A stretch of 42,363 bases of DNA, from IMG/VR virus record IMGVR_UViG_3300013286_000021, positions 1-42,363 of that record; one strand, written 5' to 3'. The first letter of the stretch is position 1; the number at the start of each line of letters is the position of its first letter. Below are positions 7,409 through 14,884 of this stretch, in pieces. The stretch is from a virus. Under the pieces are notes generated by a model. That model worked only from the letters and a program-made list of their open reading frames with translations, was not told the DNA's origin and did not search any database. Made by a program: the position numbers and the translations under genes.

Positions 7409-7892
7409 AGTAATTGACCACTTTGGTCCTGATGCTGCTCGTGTTCTAAATGAATACTCCTGTAGCCTTGAGGATCATCTGATCATCACCAACAGCCAAT
7501 TGGTTCAAGCTGTTGGTTTGCTGCAAGAACTGGCAAATGAGCATACAGCTTATGAGGCCATTCTTACCGATCCCGATATCCTCGCTGATTACACCACGCA
7601 GTTCTTCGGTGCAAACGGCCCCTATCCTATCCCCGATGAGGAGCCTAGCTATCGTGCAGTCCCCGGCGTAAATACCGGTTACCGCCCGATGCCAGCTACG
7701 GCTGCCCCTCAGCAGTTTGAGCGCCCTCAGATGCCCGTACCCCCTCAGCCCCAGGCACAGGGCAATCCTGCGGCCTTCTGGGATAGCTTCGGCGCCCTTG
7801 CTGATCAGGATCCCGCAAATGCTTGGCGCTATCTGAGTGCCGCTCAAACCAACCCTGATGTGTTCCGCCAAAAGCTCCTGGTAATGGAGTGA
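6837..7892 (+). CDS. Probable capsid scaffolding protein
   Basis: This protein of 351 residues lies between the portal and the capsid genes, where scaffold genes are found. The N-terminal 190 residues are Gln/Pro/Ala/Ser-rich and disordered. The second half is ordered: an acidic helical stretch (residues about 180-255, with EISRDQLLANGV, GPDAARVLNEY and LLQELANEHTAYEAILTDPDIL), then NGPYPIP, a Pro/Gln linker and a conserved-looking C-terminal end with FWDSFGALAD and NPDVFRQKLLVME. Scaffold proteins are typically acidic and helical with a C-terminal capsid-binding helix. The first 572 nt overlap the portal frame. A strong terminator follows, closing the transcription unit. The role is inferred from position and composition. 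Confidence 0.65.
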   Translation: MQADTAAPIQSAPQSYQTQPTSYAAPVAQQTAAQAPMVATTPQWVAPYQPASVPAPQMPAQMGVAPQYQPTQSYPQGYQQAYQQAPVAPPAPAPVAENPYKEAFNRVVGLLSSPVQFPFQGQQSAPSQLAAPANYSSQPATQYSSNPYQAPLTSMPGASSNQVSFSNSSPTSLEISRDQLLANGVSQKSLEVIDHFGPDAARVLNEYSCSLEDHLIITNSQLVQAVGLLQELANEHTAYEAILTDPDILADYTTQFFGANGPYPIPDEEPSYRAVPGVNTGYRPMPATAAPQQFERPQMPVPPQPQAQGNPAAFWDSFGALADQDPANAWRYLSAAQTNPDVFRQKLLVME

Positions 7893-7935
7893 TACTCGGA
7901 TTCTCAATAAACGCCGTTTATCGAGAAATCAAATA

Positions 7936-7977
7936 AGTGCAGTAGTTCCTTTCTTGCCGGAGCTACTGCACTTTTTT
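7936..7977 (+). terminator. Rho-independent terminator after scaffold gene
   Basis: A 14-bp stem (7936-7949 pairs with 7959-7972, one G-T wobble) with a 9-nt loop is followed by a run of six T. It lies 43 nt after the scaffold stop and is the clearest terminator in the window. Confidence 0.9.
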
Positions 7978-7999
7978 CATGCGTCAGGTTTAATCAGTT

Positions 8000-8010
8000 T
8001 AAAATAAAAG
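8000..8010 (+). promoter_or_regulatory. TARAATAAA motif, possible late promoter
   Basis: TAAAATAAAAG lies 41 nt before the start at 8051, downstream of the terminator, where a new promoter is expected. The same motif precedes five other genes. The resemblance to the T4-type late element TATAAATA is suggestive only. Confidence 0.35.
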
Positions 8011-8050
8011 GTAGCAATACAATCTTGATTAAATTCAGGGGTTAATACAG

Positions 8051-8677
8051 ATGCGTCCGCAACGTGGTGGTCAACAGCCTCAGGGTTACCAAAATATGTC
8101 CCAGGCACCCGCAGGCCAGATGCAAAATATGGGAAGCCAACCTGTTGGCGGTGCTGGCCAGATGGCTGCACAATACGGCGCTCCAGGTGGCGGAATCCTG
8201 GGCAAGGTTTCTCAATTCCTGGCGCAACCAACTGCAGCTGCCCAGCTTGGTGCTCACGGTCAAACCCATTCGGGATCTGCCGGGCATGCTGTAAGCTATG
8301 CAAATAACCCCCACAGCCCCGCCATGCAACGCATGTCAGGTCCTGGCCCCGCTGGTATTCCCCTCACCAATGCAGGCGCCGTGCCTCCAGGTGGCCCTGC
8401 TGGCGCCGTTCCTATGATGGGCCAAGGTGGCCCGATGTCAGATGACCTCCAGGCTGGTTACCTCCACCTGAACCTACCCGGTTCACCTCTCGGTTCGATG
8501 GGTTTGCTCTCAGGTAACGCCACCCGCCGTGCCGAGGTTGTTCAAGATGCAATGTTGAGTAATGAGCAACGCATGATGACCGGCATGATGCCCCAACTGG
8601 GCAATCTACCCATGACCCAGATGCAACAGCAACTTATGATGCAGCAACAAATGGCTGCTCGCGGACAACGCCGATGA
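8051..8677 (+). CDS. Gly/Gln/Met-rich virion-type protein
   Basis: I do not recognise this 208-residue protein. It starts with a disordered Gln/Gly/Pro/Met-rich region, has one ordered patch (GGGILGKVSQFLAQPTAAAQLG, near residues 47-67), more Gly/Pro linker, a segment LQAGYLHLNLPGSPLGSMGLLSGNA around residues 140-160 and a Met/Gln-rich tail. The composition and the place between scaffold and capsid suggest a head-associated or assembly protein. It follows a terminator and is the first gene of a new unit; its stop overlaps the start of the next gene by four bases (ATGA), indicating translational coupling. Confidence 0.65.
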   Translation: MRPQRGGQQPQGYQNMSQAPAGQMQNMGSQPVGGAGQMAAQYGAPGGGILGKVSQFLAQPTAAAQLGAHGQTHSGSAGHAVSYANNPHSPAMQRMSGPGPAGIPLTNAGAVPPGGPAGAVPMMGQGGPMSDDLQAGYLHLNLPGSPLGSMGLLSGNATRRAEVVQDAMLSNEQRMMTGMMPQLGNLPMTQMQQQLMMQQQMAARGQRR

Positions 8678-8973
8678 ACACCGATAAAGCAAAAGCCGCC
8701 AAAGTCAAAGCTCAAGCGGTAAGCGGCAAAAAATCTGCCCCCAAAAAAGCCAGCACGCCTACTGCTGCAGCTGCTGCAAAACACCCAGAAGTAGCGGCTG
8801 CCCTGATGCGTAATGCAATGGCATCTGGTGGATTGACGCCGGAAAGCGCTGGCATTGGTCTTGGACAGCCCGCTGATCTACAACCTGCAGATGGCGCAGT
8901 AAATCCTTTCCAGATGATGGGTCCGGTAAAGCCGAACACCTACAATCCCGGAAACGTGATCGGCGGGTTTTGA
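8674..8973 (+). CDS. Lys/Ala-rich small protein upstream of capsid
   Basis: This 99-residue protein is coupled to the preceding gene by an ATGA overlap. The first 35 residues are Lys/Ala-rich and strongly basic (KAKAAKVKAQAV, KKSAPKKAS), suitable for nucleic-acid or acidic-surface contact; the rest is helical then Gly/Pro/Asn-rich, ending NVIGGF. I do not recognise the family. The capsid gene lies 148 nt downstream. A head-assembly or DNA-contact role would be a guess. Confidence 0.6.
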   Translation: MNTDKAKAAKVKAQAVSGKKSAPKKASTPTAAAAAKHPEVAAALMRNAMASGGLTPESAGIGLGQPADLQPADGAVNPFQMMGPVKPNTYNPGNVIGGF

Positions 8974-9003
8974 TTTTCTTATTAACAGGCGTAAGTAAGT
9001 AGT

Positions 9004-9012
9004 TGCTATAAT
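9004..9012 (+). promoter_or_regulatory. Extended -10 promoter candidate for capsid gene
   Basis: TGCTATAAT is a perfect extended -10 element (TGN followed by TATAAT). No good -35 box lies 17 bases upstream, as is usual for this type. It would give a leader of about 100 nt before the capsid start at 9122. Confidence 0.45.
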
Positions 9013-9046
9013 TTTACTTAATGGGACAGAAGTTCCAGGTTTCTGG

Positions 9047-9089
9047 TGGCAGTTTTTTATTGCCATCAACCCAGGAATCTTCTTCCTGG
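9047..9089 (+). other. Two hairpins in the capsid mRNA leader
   Basis: TGGCA (9047-9051) pairs with TGCCA (9061-9065) around a T-rich loop, and CCAGGAA (9071-9077) pairs perfectly with TTCCTGG (9083-9089) around five bases. Both sit between the promoter candidate and the capsid start. They may stabilise the abundant capsid mRNA. Confidence 0.4.
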
Positions 9090-9121
9090 TGTCAGCTAAA
9101 CCCTTACGCTGAATAACCAAC

Positions 9122-10261
9122 ATGTTCATTGATAATGATTTCCCGAAGCTGTTGGGTGCGGAACTGTACCGCCCCCATCCGGCTTACATCGTGGAAATGG
9201 CGGCTGAGCCCGTCGTTGTTCATGACTTCACCAAACAGCCTGGCCAAACCGTTCAGCTGGACCGGTACCGTTTCTGGGGCAACCCTGGTACCAAGGCCAA
9301 CCGTGAGCGTACCCAGGATCAGACCATTGGTACCGCTAACAGCCGTTCCATTGTGAAGGATAAGGTTCTGGTGTCTCTCCGTGAGTACACCGGTCCTGCT
9401 GACCCGACCAATGCCAACGCTCCCAGCACCTTCAAGATTGCTCGGGAAACGCTGATGACCGCTCAGCGCTTGCTGCTGGACACTGGGAACCTTAATATGT
9501 TCCACCAGTCCATCGGTTCGCTGACCCTGTTGGATGACTACCGCCGCTGGCGTGATCGCGTGCTGCTGGACGAACTGTACAAGTCCTTCTCACGTGGCCA
9601 AGCCTCCGATACCCAAGGTGGTTACTACTACCCCAACAACCACACCAACTCCAGTGGTACCGTCACCACTTATACCGCTACCGAATATGCTTCTGAGCGT
9701 TACAAGTTTAACGTGAAGAGCGACCTTCTGGAAGTTGTTAAAGGTCTCCGTAAGCGTAACGTTCCCGTCTTCCAAGATGGTTACTACCGTTGCATTGCTG
9801 ATCCCTCCTTCATGAAGGATCTGCGTGCTGACCAAGGCTTCCGTGAAGTTGCACGTTACCCCGGCATGGGCCAAGGCAACCCGATGATGGGCGCCATGAG
9901 CCCCAACCAAGCCATTTATGGTGGTGGTCAGTACGGCCAAGCTGCTTTCGTGGCTGGCGAACCGATCATGCCTACCGGCTTTGTGTTTGAAGGTGTGCGT
10001 TTCTTTGAATCGACCAACTTCACCAACCTGACTGTCACCTGTGATATCGGTGATGGTGCTGGCGCCGTGACCCACACCACGCCTCCTGGCCTGTTCTTCG
10101 GTCCCCAGGCTGTTGGTATCGGCATCGGTGGCCCCAATGCTCAAGTCCTCATTAACAACAACGACGACTTCAGCCGCTTTATCATCTTGATTTGGCAGCT
10201 GTACGCCGGTTTTGCTAACCTGAACAAGGACTTCTGCACCACCGCGTTCACCATCGTTTGA
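9122..10261 (+). CDS. Major capsid protein
   Basis: At 379 residues this is a typical major capsid size, and it follows the scaffold region. Codon use changes sharply here to a C-ending, high-expression style (GGTACC, CGTTAC, GACCAAGG), also seen in the next gene, as expected for the most abundant virion proteins. The sequence has an N-terminal arm, a central basic helix (around KGLRKRNVPVFQDGYY, near residue 210) and a glycine/Met-rich loop (MGQGNPMMGAMSP). This may be an HK97-fold capsid, but I cannot place it in a named family. The leader is structured with an extended -10 promoter candidate. A strong Shine-Dalgarno for the next gene follows immediately. Confidence 0.8.
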   Translation: MFIDNDFPKLLGAELYRPHPAYIVEMAAEPVVVHDFTKQPGQTVQLDRYRFWGNPGTKANRERTQDQTIGTANSRSIVKDKVLVSLREYTGPADPTNANAPSTFKIARETLMTAQRLLLDTGNLNMFHQSIGSLTLLDDYRRWRDRVLLDELYKSFSRGQASDTQGGYYYPNNHTNSSGTVTTYTATEYASERYKFNVKSDLLEVVKGLRKRNVPVFQDGYYRCIADPSFMKDLRADQGFREVARYPGMGQGNPMMGAMSPNQAIYGGGQYGQAAFVAGEPIMPTGFVFEGVRFFESTNFTNLTVTCDIGDGAGAVTHTTPPGLFFGPQAVGIGIGGPNAQVLINNNDDFSRFIILIWQLYAGFANLNKDFCTTAFTIV

Positions 10262-10278
10262 TAGGAGGTAACTAACTC

Positions 10279-11139
10279 ATGGCTACTTACAAGACTAGCG
10301 CCGGCACCGTACTTTATCCCGGAACTCAGGTCAACCGCCTGTCCGGTTACAACAACGAAGGTGTCTACGGATGGCCCGGTATTGAGGCGTATGAAATTAT
10401 TGGCTATGTGCCCATTGCCAGCACTACTGCCGCCAAGACCTTCACAACCATCACCGTGCCCTCACCCGATCGTCGTACTGATGACCGCGTGCGTGACAAC
10501 CTGAGTGCGATCACGGTGCCTGCCACCACCGCTGAGCCTTCGTACATCTACGGTGCCTCTATTTCGATCGCCCAAGACATCCCCTCGGGTTCCGGCTATG
10601 GCACCGGTGCACTGCCCGGCTTCCCTGGCGTGCCTGTGACCGCTGACCTTGTTGCCACCACTAGCGATTTGCTGCTGTTCGGCCCTGACAACTCTGGCGT
10701 CCCCGCTGGTGTTTCTACCGCCAACAAAGCACTTGGTATCGGCAACGCTGTTGCTTACCTGACTGCTGCCTCTAGCGCCCTGACCCAGGGTACTTTTGCT
10801 CAGTCTAACGGTAACGCCACCGCCGGTTCACTGCCTTTCGCCAGCTCCGTTACCTCTGGTGGTATCCTCGCTGCTGATTTCTACAGCTCGATGTTCTACA
10901 AGGTCACCTCTAACACCGCTTTTGGTGTTTATAGCGTGCTGACGGCGGCTGCTACGACCGCCAACGGTTCTGGTGTTAGCATCAGCGCCACCGATTTGGC
11001 CAACAACAAAACCGGTTACATCGTGTGCCGTATCAACTACCTCCGTCCTGCAAATGCTGCAGGCTGGAACGAGATCCAGGGCTTCATTGACTTCAAGTCC
11101 CAGATCGGTGGTGATGACGGTGCCGGCGTGAACGGCTGA
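10279..11139 (+). CDS. Abundant-type virion protein (cement or second head protein)
   Basis: This protein of 286 residues starts at an ATG 12 nt after an ideal ribosome site (TAGGAGGT), 17 nt behind the capsid gene. It shares the capsid gene's high-expression codon choice. It is rich in Thr, Ala, Gly and Ser with few charges, mostly predicted beta strand, and ends YLRPANAAGWNEIQGFIDFKSQ before a glycine tail. These traits fit a capsid decoration (cement) protein or other high-copy structural protein; a tail-tube protein is less likely but not excluded. I do not recognise a family. A long hairpin follows the stop. Confidence 0.7.
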   Translation: MATYKTSAGTVLYPGTQVNRLSGYNNEGVYGWPGIEAYEIIGYVPIASTTAAKTFTTITVPSPDRRTDDRVRDNLSAITVPATTAEPSYIYGASISIAQDIPSGSGYGTGALPGFPGVPVTADLVATTSDLLLFGPDNSGVPAGVSTANKALGIGNAVAYLTAASSALTQGTFAQSNGNATAGSLPFASSVTSGGILAADFYSSMFYKVTSNTAFGVYSVLTAAATTANGSGVSISATDLANNKTGYIVCRINYLRPANAAGWNEIQGFIDFKSQIGGDDGAGVNG

Positions 11140-11158
11140 TAGAGGTTAAGTCAGTTAA

Positions 11159-11202
11159 TGTACTGGTAGTTGCATTCATTATTTAAATGCTTTACCAGTA
11201 CA
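11159..11202 (+). other. Hairpin overlapping the HhH gene start codon
   Basis: TGTACTGGTA (11159-11168) pairs perfectly with TACCAGTACA (11193-11202), and an inner GCATT pairs with AATGC. The inner stem contains the ATG at 11187. There is no T-run, so this looks like a translational control or mRNA-end element, not an intrinsic terminator. Confidence 0.55.
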
Positions 11203-11627
11203 AGCTGACGGGCGGTCTCGTTGAAGTTCTTTCGGACTATGGTGACGGGATCGTCATGTGTGTTGATTCGCAGGACGAGGTTCATTATCTTGAAAAAGAG
11301 GACCTCGTCCCGCATCTTTCAGCAACTGTTGAAAAGGACCGTAATACTGAAAGGTTGCGTGAAGTTCTAAAAGAAGACGGCGTGAATCCCCCGGAGCCGT
11401 TGAACAAAGAAACATTTCCTCTTGATGTTCGCTTGAATATCAATACCGCCAGTGCTCGGCAGATTGCAGATACCCTACCTGGCGTTGGATTGAAGACTGC
11501 AAGGGATATCAAAGACCTACAAACTTCGATGCCTGGTGAGAAATTTGTTCGATTGGATCAACTCAAAAGCATCAAGCGAGTAGACTGGGATGAGATTATC
11601 AAAGAGAACTTAGTTCGCGTTGAATAA
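11187..11627 (+). CDS. Helix-hairpin-helix protein (ComEA-like domain)
   Basis: This protein of 146 residues has two parts. The N-terminal 45 residues form a small beta domain (YKLTGGLVEVLSDYGDGIVM). The C-terminal half (about residues 75-140) is a helix-hairpin-helix DNA-binding domain: LNINTASARQIADTLPGVGL, then TARDIKDL and a second weaker unit near FVRLDQLKSIKRVDW. The hairpin LPGVGLKTA is the classical HhH signature that binds the DNA backbone without sequence preference. A DNA-contacting neck or connector role is plausible from its place after the head genes. Its ATG lies inside a hairpin and lacks a clear ribosome site. Its stop overlaps the next start (TAATG). Confidence 0.8.
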   Translation: MLYQYKLTGGLVEVLSDYGDGIVMCVDSQDEVHYLEKEDLVPHLSATVEKDRNTERLREVLKEDGVNPPEPLNKETFPLDVRLNINTASARQIADTLPGVGLKTARDIKDLQTSMPGEKFVRLDQLKSIKRVDWDEIIKENLVRVE

Positions 11628-12106
11628 TGCAACTTGATACCTTCTACCAATCAAAAGTCCGTTGGCACCTGGGGTATAACATCACCTCGGTGCCTGCCGG
11701 TGACCAAGCAAGATTGGCGGAAGCGCTAAATAACATTCAAGATTCATTTTGGTATAGCAAGATTGTAGAGCAGATTGGTCGGTGCGATGAGGCTGAGAAG
11801 CGTACCGACATGACAGGTAGCGTCAATAATACAGAAGTACCCAAAGGCCGATTGGAGAATATTGCTGGTGACGTTACACGTACGATCAGCACCACGGATT
11901 TCAAGGATACATTAAAGACGTGGATTCAAATTTACATGTTTGAAACGGATCGGTTGGCATTGCATCTTTATGTGCCAAATTACCGCAATCCAGAGCAGGC
12001 TCGGTACCGTTTTGAGCGGGAAGGCGCTGAGTTTATTCAGGCTTTACCCGGCCCTGCCGATGTTTCAATTGGAACACGGATTAAATTCATGGAGGATTTT
12101 AGGTAA
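11627..12106 (+). CDS. Head-tail connector or neck candidate
   Basis: This protein of 159 residues is coupled to the HhH gene by a one-base stop/start overlap. It is mixed alpha/beta with many charges, starting with LDTFYQSKVRWHLGYN and ending in GTRIKFMEDFR. I do not recognise the family. Position after the capsid and before tail genes, and the size, fit a head-completion, adaptor or stopper protein. The transglycosylase start follows after two bases. The functional call rests on context only. Confidence 0.65.
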   Translation: MQLDTFYQSKVRWHLGYNITSVPAGDQARLAEALNNIQDSFWYSKIVEQIGRCDEAEKRTDMTGSVNNTEVPKGRLENIAGDVTRTISTTDFKDTLKTWIQIYMFETDRLALHLYVPNYRNPEQARYRFEREGAEFIQALPGPADVSIGTRIKFMEDFR

Positions 12107-12108
12107 CC

Positions 12109-12852
12109 ATGACAGCAAATATTGGGGCATTACAACAAGTTGACCGTCAAGCCATATTTGATTCTGCACAAAGATTAGGCGTACACCCTTATGAATTGGG
12201 TGCAGTCATCAACCAAGAATCTGGTTTTCGCCCAAATGTTCACGGCGGCGCTGGCGGAAATTATTATGGCCTTATTCAATTTGGCCCCAGTGAACAAAAG
12301 CAATATCTTGACCCCAAACAAATAAATAACTATTCAATTGCAAGTCAAATGCCTGCAGTTGAGAATTTCTTGACGGGCAGAGGGTACAAGCCTGGAATGG
12401 GGGTGGCAAAGCTTTATGCAACAATATTGGGGGGTAATCCCAATGCGTCTTTGACCAGCCAAGATGCTTTTGGGACTTCCGTCTCCAGTTCTTTATCTGG
12501 ATTTTCTCCTGGTGGAGCATCTTACAAACAGGCACAGGCCGTATTGGGGGACGCCCTCCCAAGCAACGTGACTGGCTCAACCGCTCCTCCTCCTCCTCTC
12601 GTAACACCTACACCACAACCGCAGCCACAGACAGATCCTGTCACTTTTGCCAACAGTTATGCTGCCCGACTAGGGGACGTTTTGAAAACAATGGCTACCC
12701 CCAAAAATTACGGTAATCTTAGCGGAGATATTGATATAACGCCACTCAGTGTTAAACTTGCGCAACAAAAACAAACCAACACTATTCCCATTGCCTCCTC
12801 AGATGCAATCATATCTGCGTTGATGTCTTCCAGCGGCGGACAATACGTCTAA
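12109..12852 (+). CDS. Virion-associated lytic transglycosylase (SLT-like)
   Basis: This protein of 247 residues has an N-terminal SLT-type lysozyme fold: GVHPYELGAVINQESGF with the catalytic Glu at 37, then a GxYYGLIQFGP block (residues about 48-60), the AxGLxQF-like second motif of the family. Such enzymes cut peptidoglycan glycan strands, usually locally at infection. The domain ends near residue 145; a Pro/Gln/Thr linker and a helical C-terminal tail follow, probably anchoring it in the virion. It begins two bases after the connector candidate, within the structural operon. No signal peptide, which fits a virion enzyme rather than a secreted endolysin. Confidence 0.8.
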   Translation: MTANIGALQQVDRQAIFDSAQRLGVHPYELGAVINQESGFRPNVHGGAGGNYYGLIQFGPSEQKQYLDPKQINNYSIASQMPAVENFLTGRGYKPGMGVAKLYATILGGNPNASLTSQDAFGTSVSSSLSGFSPGGASYKQAQAVLGDALPSNVTGSTAPPPPLVTPTPQPQPQTDPVTFANSYAARLGDVLKTMATPKNYGNLSGDIDITPLSVKLAQQKQTNTIPIASSDAIISALMSSSGGQYV

Positions 12853-12853
12853 A

Positions 12854-12871
12854 CGCTATACTAATATAGCG
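12854..12871. promoter_or_regulatory. 7-bp inverted repeat with -10-like core
   Basis: CGCTATA-CTAA-TATAGCG is a perfect inverted repeat just after the transglycosylase stop and 19 nt before the next ATG. It lacks a T-run. It could be an operator, processing hairpin or weak terminator. Confidence 0.4.
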
Positions 12872-12889
12872 AGCATTTAAATCCATAAG

Positions 12890-13426
12890 ATGGGACAATC
12901 TAACAAAATGGGGGCAACTGGGGGTTCAAGTTTACCTTCACGACAACTCTCCCATAGGTTACCGATGGTAACTGCACCAGATCTTGCTGGAGCATTGCCA
13001 GTATCTGGCGAACAACAAATTAAAGCTAGGCAGGCGTTATCAAATATTGACGTAGGTAACTCCGATAGTATCCGGATGGCGGGGGATATATTTGGCAATA
13101 GCGCAAACCCCAGTACAAATAAATATACGCAACAGGGCGCATCTTATAAGGCGCCTTCAGATACTAGCTCAACTACAGATAGCCAGCCAACCACAGCACC
13201 CACCCCGGCCCCTGCGCCCGCTCCTGCGCCTGATCCTGCACCCGCCCCTGCTCCTGCATGGAATCCTCCTTCAGATGCAACACCAACAGATAATTATGTT
13301 GGTGTACAAAAAAGCGGAGATAATTATTATTACTGGGGGGGTGAGGGTACCGTAACAAATGATCCATACGTAGACCCAAATACAGGCAGACGCTATCAAA
13401 GAACTTACGATAATCAATCAGGCTAA
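12890..13426 (+). CDS. Pro/Ala-linker protein, unknown function
   Basis: I do not recognise this 178-residue protein. The first 90 residues are polar and Ser/Gly-rich with a segment ISNIDVGNSDSIRMAGDIFG-like in character; residues about 105-130 are an alternating Pro/Ala/Thr linker (PAPAPAPAPDPAPAPAPA), and the end holds aromatic YYYWGGEG followed by DPYVDPNTGRRYQR. The architecture, two small parts joined by a stiff linker, is common for virion accessory proteins in this region. The gene downstream starts after five bases. A shared motif RMAGD also occurs in the next small protein, which may be coincidence. Confidence 0.6.
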   Translation: MGQSNKMGATGGSSLPSRQLSHRLPMVTAPDLAGALPVSGEQQIKARQALSNIDVGNSDSIRMAGDIFGNSANPSTNKYTQQGASYKAPSDTSSTTDSQPTTAPTPAPAPAPAPDPAPAPAPAWNPPSDATPTDNYVGVQKSGDNYYYWGGEGTVTNDPYVDPNTGRRYQRTYDNQSG

Positions 13427-13431
13427 TTAAA

Positions 13432-13659
13432 ATGGCACACACTCGCTCCGGCCAAATACAATCATCTTTTTTTGGCCATCGCAACAGGAAGCCAGAAAAT
13501 CGCACTAGGATGGCCGGGGACAAGCTTGGCCAGATTATGGGGGGCGAGGGTCCCAACGTATTCCGAGGCCTACACTTATCTGGGGATTACACCCCCCTTA
13601 TGCCTTCAGCACCACCGGGCGCCATTGATATTGGGGCTGCTGAACAAACACTGCTTTGA
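13432..13659 (+). CDS. Small unknown virion-region protein
   Basis: This 75-residue ORF starts five bases after the preceding stop. It is basic at the N-terminus (HRNRKPENRTRMAGDKLG) and hydrophobic-neutral afterwards. No domain or membrane segment is recognisable. Operon position on the same strand and tight spacing are the main support. It may be a small head or tail accessory protein. Confidence 0.5.
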   Translation: MAHTRSGQIQSSFFGHRNRKPENRTRMAGDKLGQIMGGEGPNVFRGLHLSGDYTPLMPSAPPGAIDIGAAEQTLL

Positions 13660-13669
13660 GTATGGGTAT

Positions 13670-13680
13670 TAAAATAAAAG
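13670..13680 (+). promoter_or_regulatory. TARAATAAA motif, possible late promoter
   Basis: TAAAATAAAAG, identical over 11 bases to the site at 8000-8010 and preceded by a T in both, lies 26 nt before the start at 13706. Confidence 0.35.
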
Positions 13681-13705
13681 CAGTCTTGTACACCGTCTAC
13701 TGGTA

Positions 13706-13867
13706 ATGGCCTCAAAAATGCCCCCTGAACTTCTTGCACATTTCAAGAAAAAGGCAGGAGAAAAAAATGAGGGTAGCAAGGAGCCCAAGGAAAGCGATCA
13801 GGAGAAACGTAAAGAAGCCGTAAAGAAGGCTCGCCTTAAGCTGGAAGAGAAGAACAAGAAGAAATAA
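13706..13867 (+). CDS. Lys/Glu-rich 53-residue protein
   Basis: A small ORF starting MASKMPPELLAHFKKKAG and ending with repeated Lys/Glu stretches (KLEEKNKKK). It is charged, helical and strongly basic overall, likely one long helix. Similar small MPPELLxHFKxK proteins are familiar to me from cyanophage structural regions, though I cannot name a family. It is preceded by the TARAATAAA motif and followed by a 267-nt gap that holds a second copy of that motif (14040-14049) and nothing else I recognise. Confidence 0.65.
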   Translation: MASKMPPELLAHFKKKAGEKNEGSKEPKESDQEKRKEAVKKARLKLEEKNKKK

Positions 13868-14039
13868 ATACTATTGCTTTCTTATGGGATTTGTAACGGC
13901 TTCGTAAGGCGTACACCCCTGACTCAAACGCTTAGAAATAAGCCCCTTGCTAGGGAACGAATCATCTCGGATTTGGCGCGTGTAAAAAATTGCCCACAAA
14001 TTTCGCAGTTTGCTGAAAGATGGGTAGGTGACATGGCTG

Positions 14040-14049
14040 TAAAATAAAG
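14040..14049 (+). promoter_or_regulatory. TARAATAAA motif in gap before tail gene
   Basis: TAAAATAAAG lies in the otherwise empty 13868-14134 gap, 86 nt before the tail protein at 14135. Confidence 0.3.
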
Positions 14050-14134
14050 GGAGTGTTTCGGAGGCCCCTGTCGAATCTTACCATAAGACAGGGTGACATA
14101 GGGTATCAGTTCTACCTCAGTCAATCGGCAGCCC

Positions 14135-14875
14135 ATGATGATAGATCGCCCCGTGCTGAAGAGCACGTTGGTGACTGTTGCATCTGGCCAATCATTTGCC
14201 ACCAGTCTTATTCCTACGGCTGTTGGTAACTCAACGCCGATTATTGACGTAAATACTGCTGGCACAGACAACTCAATTAGTGGTGCGTATATTGACGAAA
14301 TTTGGTTTCAATATAGTCAATTTTCCAACAATTACTTTGCTCCCGTTACTGGCTCAGGCGGTACTTATTCTCAGTCAGGAACGGCTGTTACAATTACTTA
14401 CGCCAACCATAACCTTCAAGTTGGGCAGAAAGTTTACCTTGACTATACAAGTGGTACCGGTGTAGACGAAATCATTACCGTCACATCAATTACGGCAAAT
14501 ACTTTTGTTGGTGTTAGCGCCTCAACATTGACCACCAGCGGCAACGTCACCTTCTATCCTCCTACAGATTTTTGTTTTTATCTGGTCAATGTAAGCAGCA
14601 TTACTAGCACTACTCAATTCTTGCCTTTGTTTACGGTCAGCATCCCAAGTATTTCAGCAAATACTAATTACGGTTTGACTTTGAATGCCATTCTTCCATT
14701 GATAAACCAACCTGTTGTGCATAGTGGGTCAAATTTTACTAGCGCAAATAGCACCGTGGCGCCCAAATCCAGAGGCCTACTAATTGGGAATGGGTCTGCC
14801 CTGTATGTATCAGTAGGCGGCACCACGGCACTTACCAATGGATTTTACGTTAACCTTCAAGGTGGCTACTATTGA
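14135..14875 (+). CDS. Tail/virion protein with HGL-type beta domain
   Basis: This protein of 246 residues is rich in Ser, Thr, Asn and Val with few charges, as in beta-structured phage tail proteins. The N-terminal and C-terminal thirds form one part and an inserted module occupies residues about 75-145: SGTAVTITYANHNLQVGQKV, then TITANTFVG-like and GNVTFYP. That module is a version of a domain (AxxHGLxxGDxVxL ... SxTxFTV) seen four or more times elsewhere in this window. The gene begins the tail cluster and is followed nine bases later by the 813-residue protein carrying three such modules. Likely a virion component, possibly near the tail tip; precise role unknown. Confidence 0.65.
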   Translation: MMIDRPVLKSTLVTVASGQSFATSLIPTAVGNSTPIIDVNTAGTDNSISGAYIDEIWFQYSQFSNNYFAPVTGSGGTYSQSGTAVTITYANHNLQVGQKVYLDYTSGTGVDEIITVTSITANTFVGVSASTLTTSGNVTFYPPTDFCFYLVNVSSITSTTQFLPLFTVSIPSISANTNYGLTLNAILPLINQPVVHSGSNFTSANSTVAPKSRGLLIGNGSALYVSVGGTTALTNGFYVNLQGGYY

Positions 14876-14884
14876 TTCATTGCC

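Noticed and set aside
7936-7977. tRNA or riboswitch at the hairpin after the scaffold gene
   Set aside because: A single perfect stem followed by six T is a simple terminator; no cloverleaf or ligand core.
9590-10144. 184-codon minus-strand frame opposite the capsid gene
   Set aside because: A shadow of the C-ending codon use of the capsid gene; no motif or start signal.
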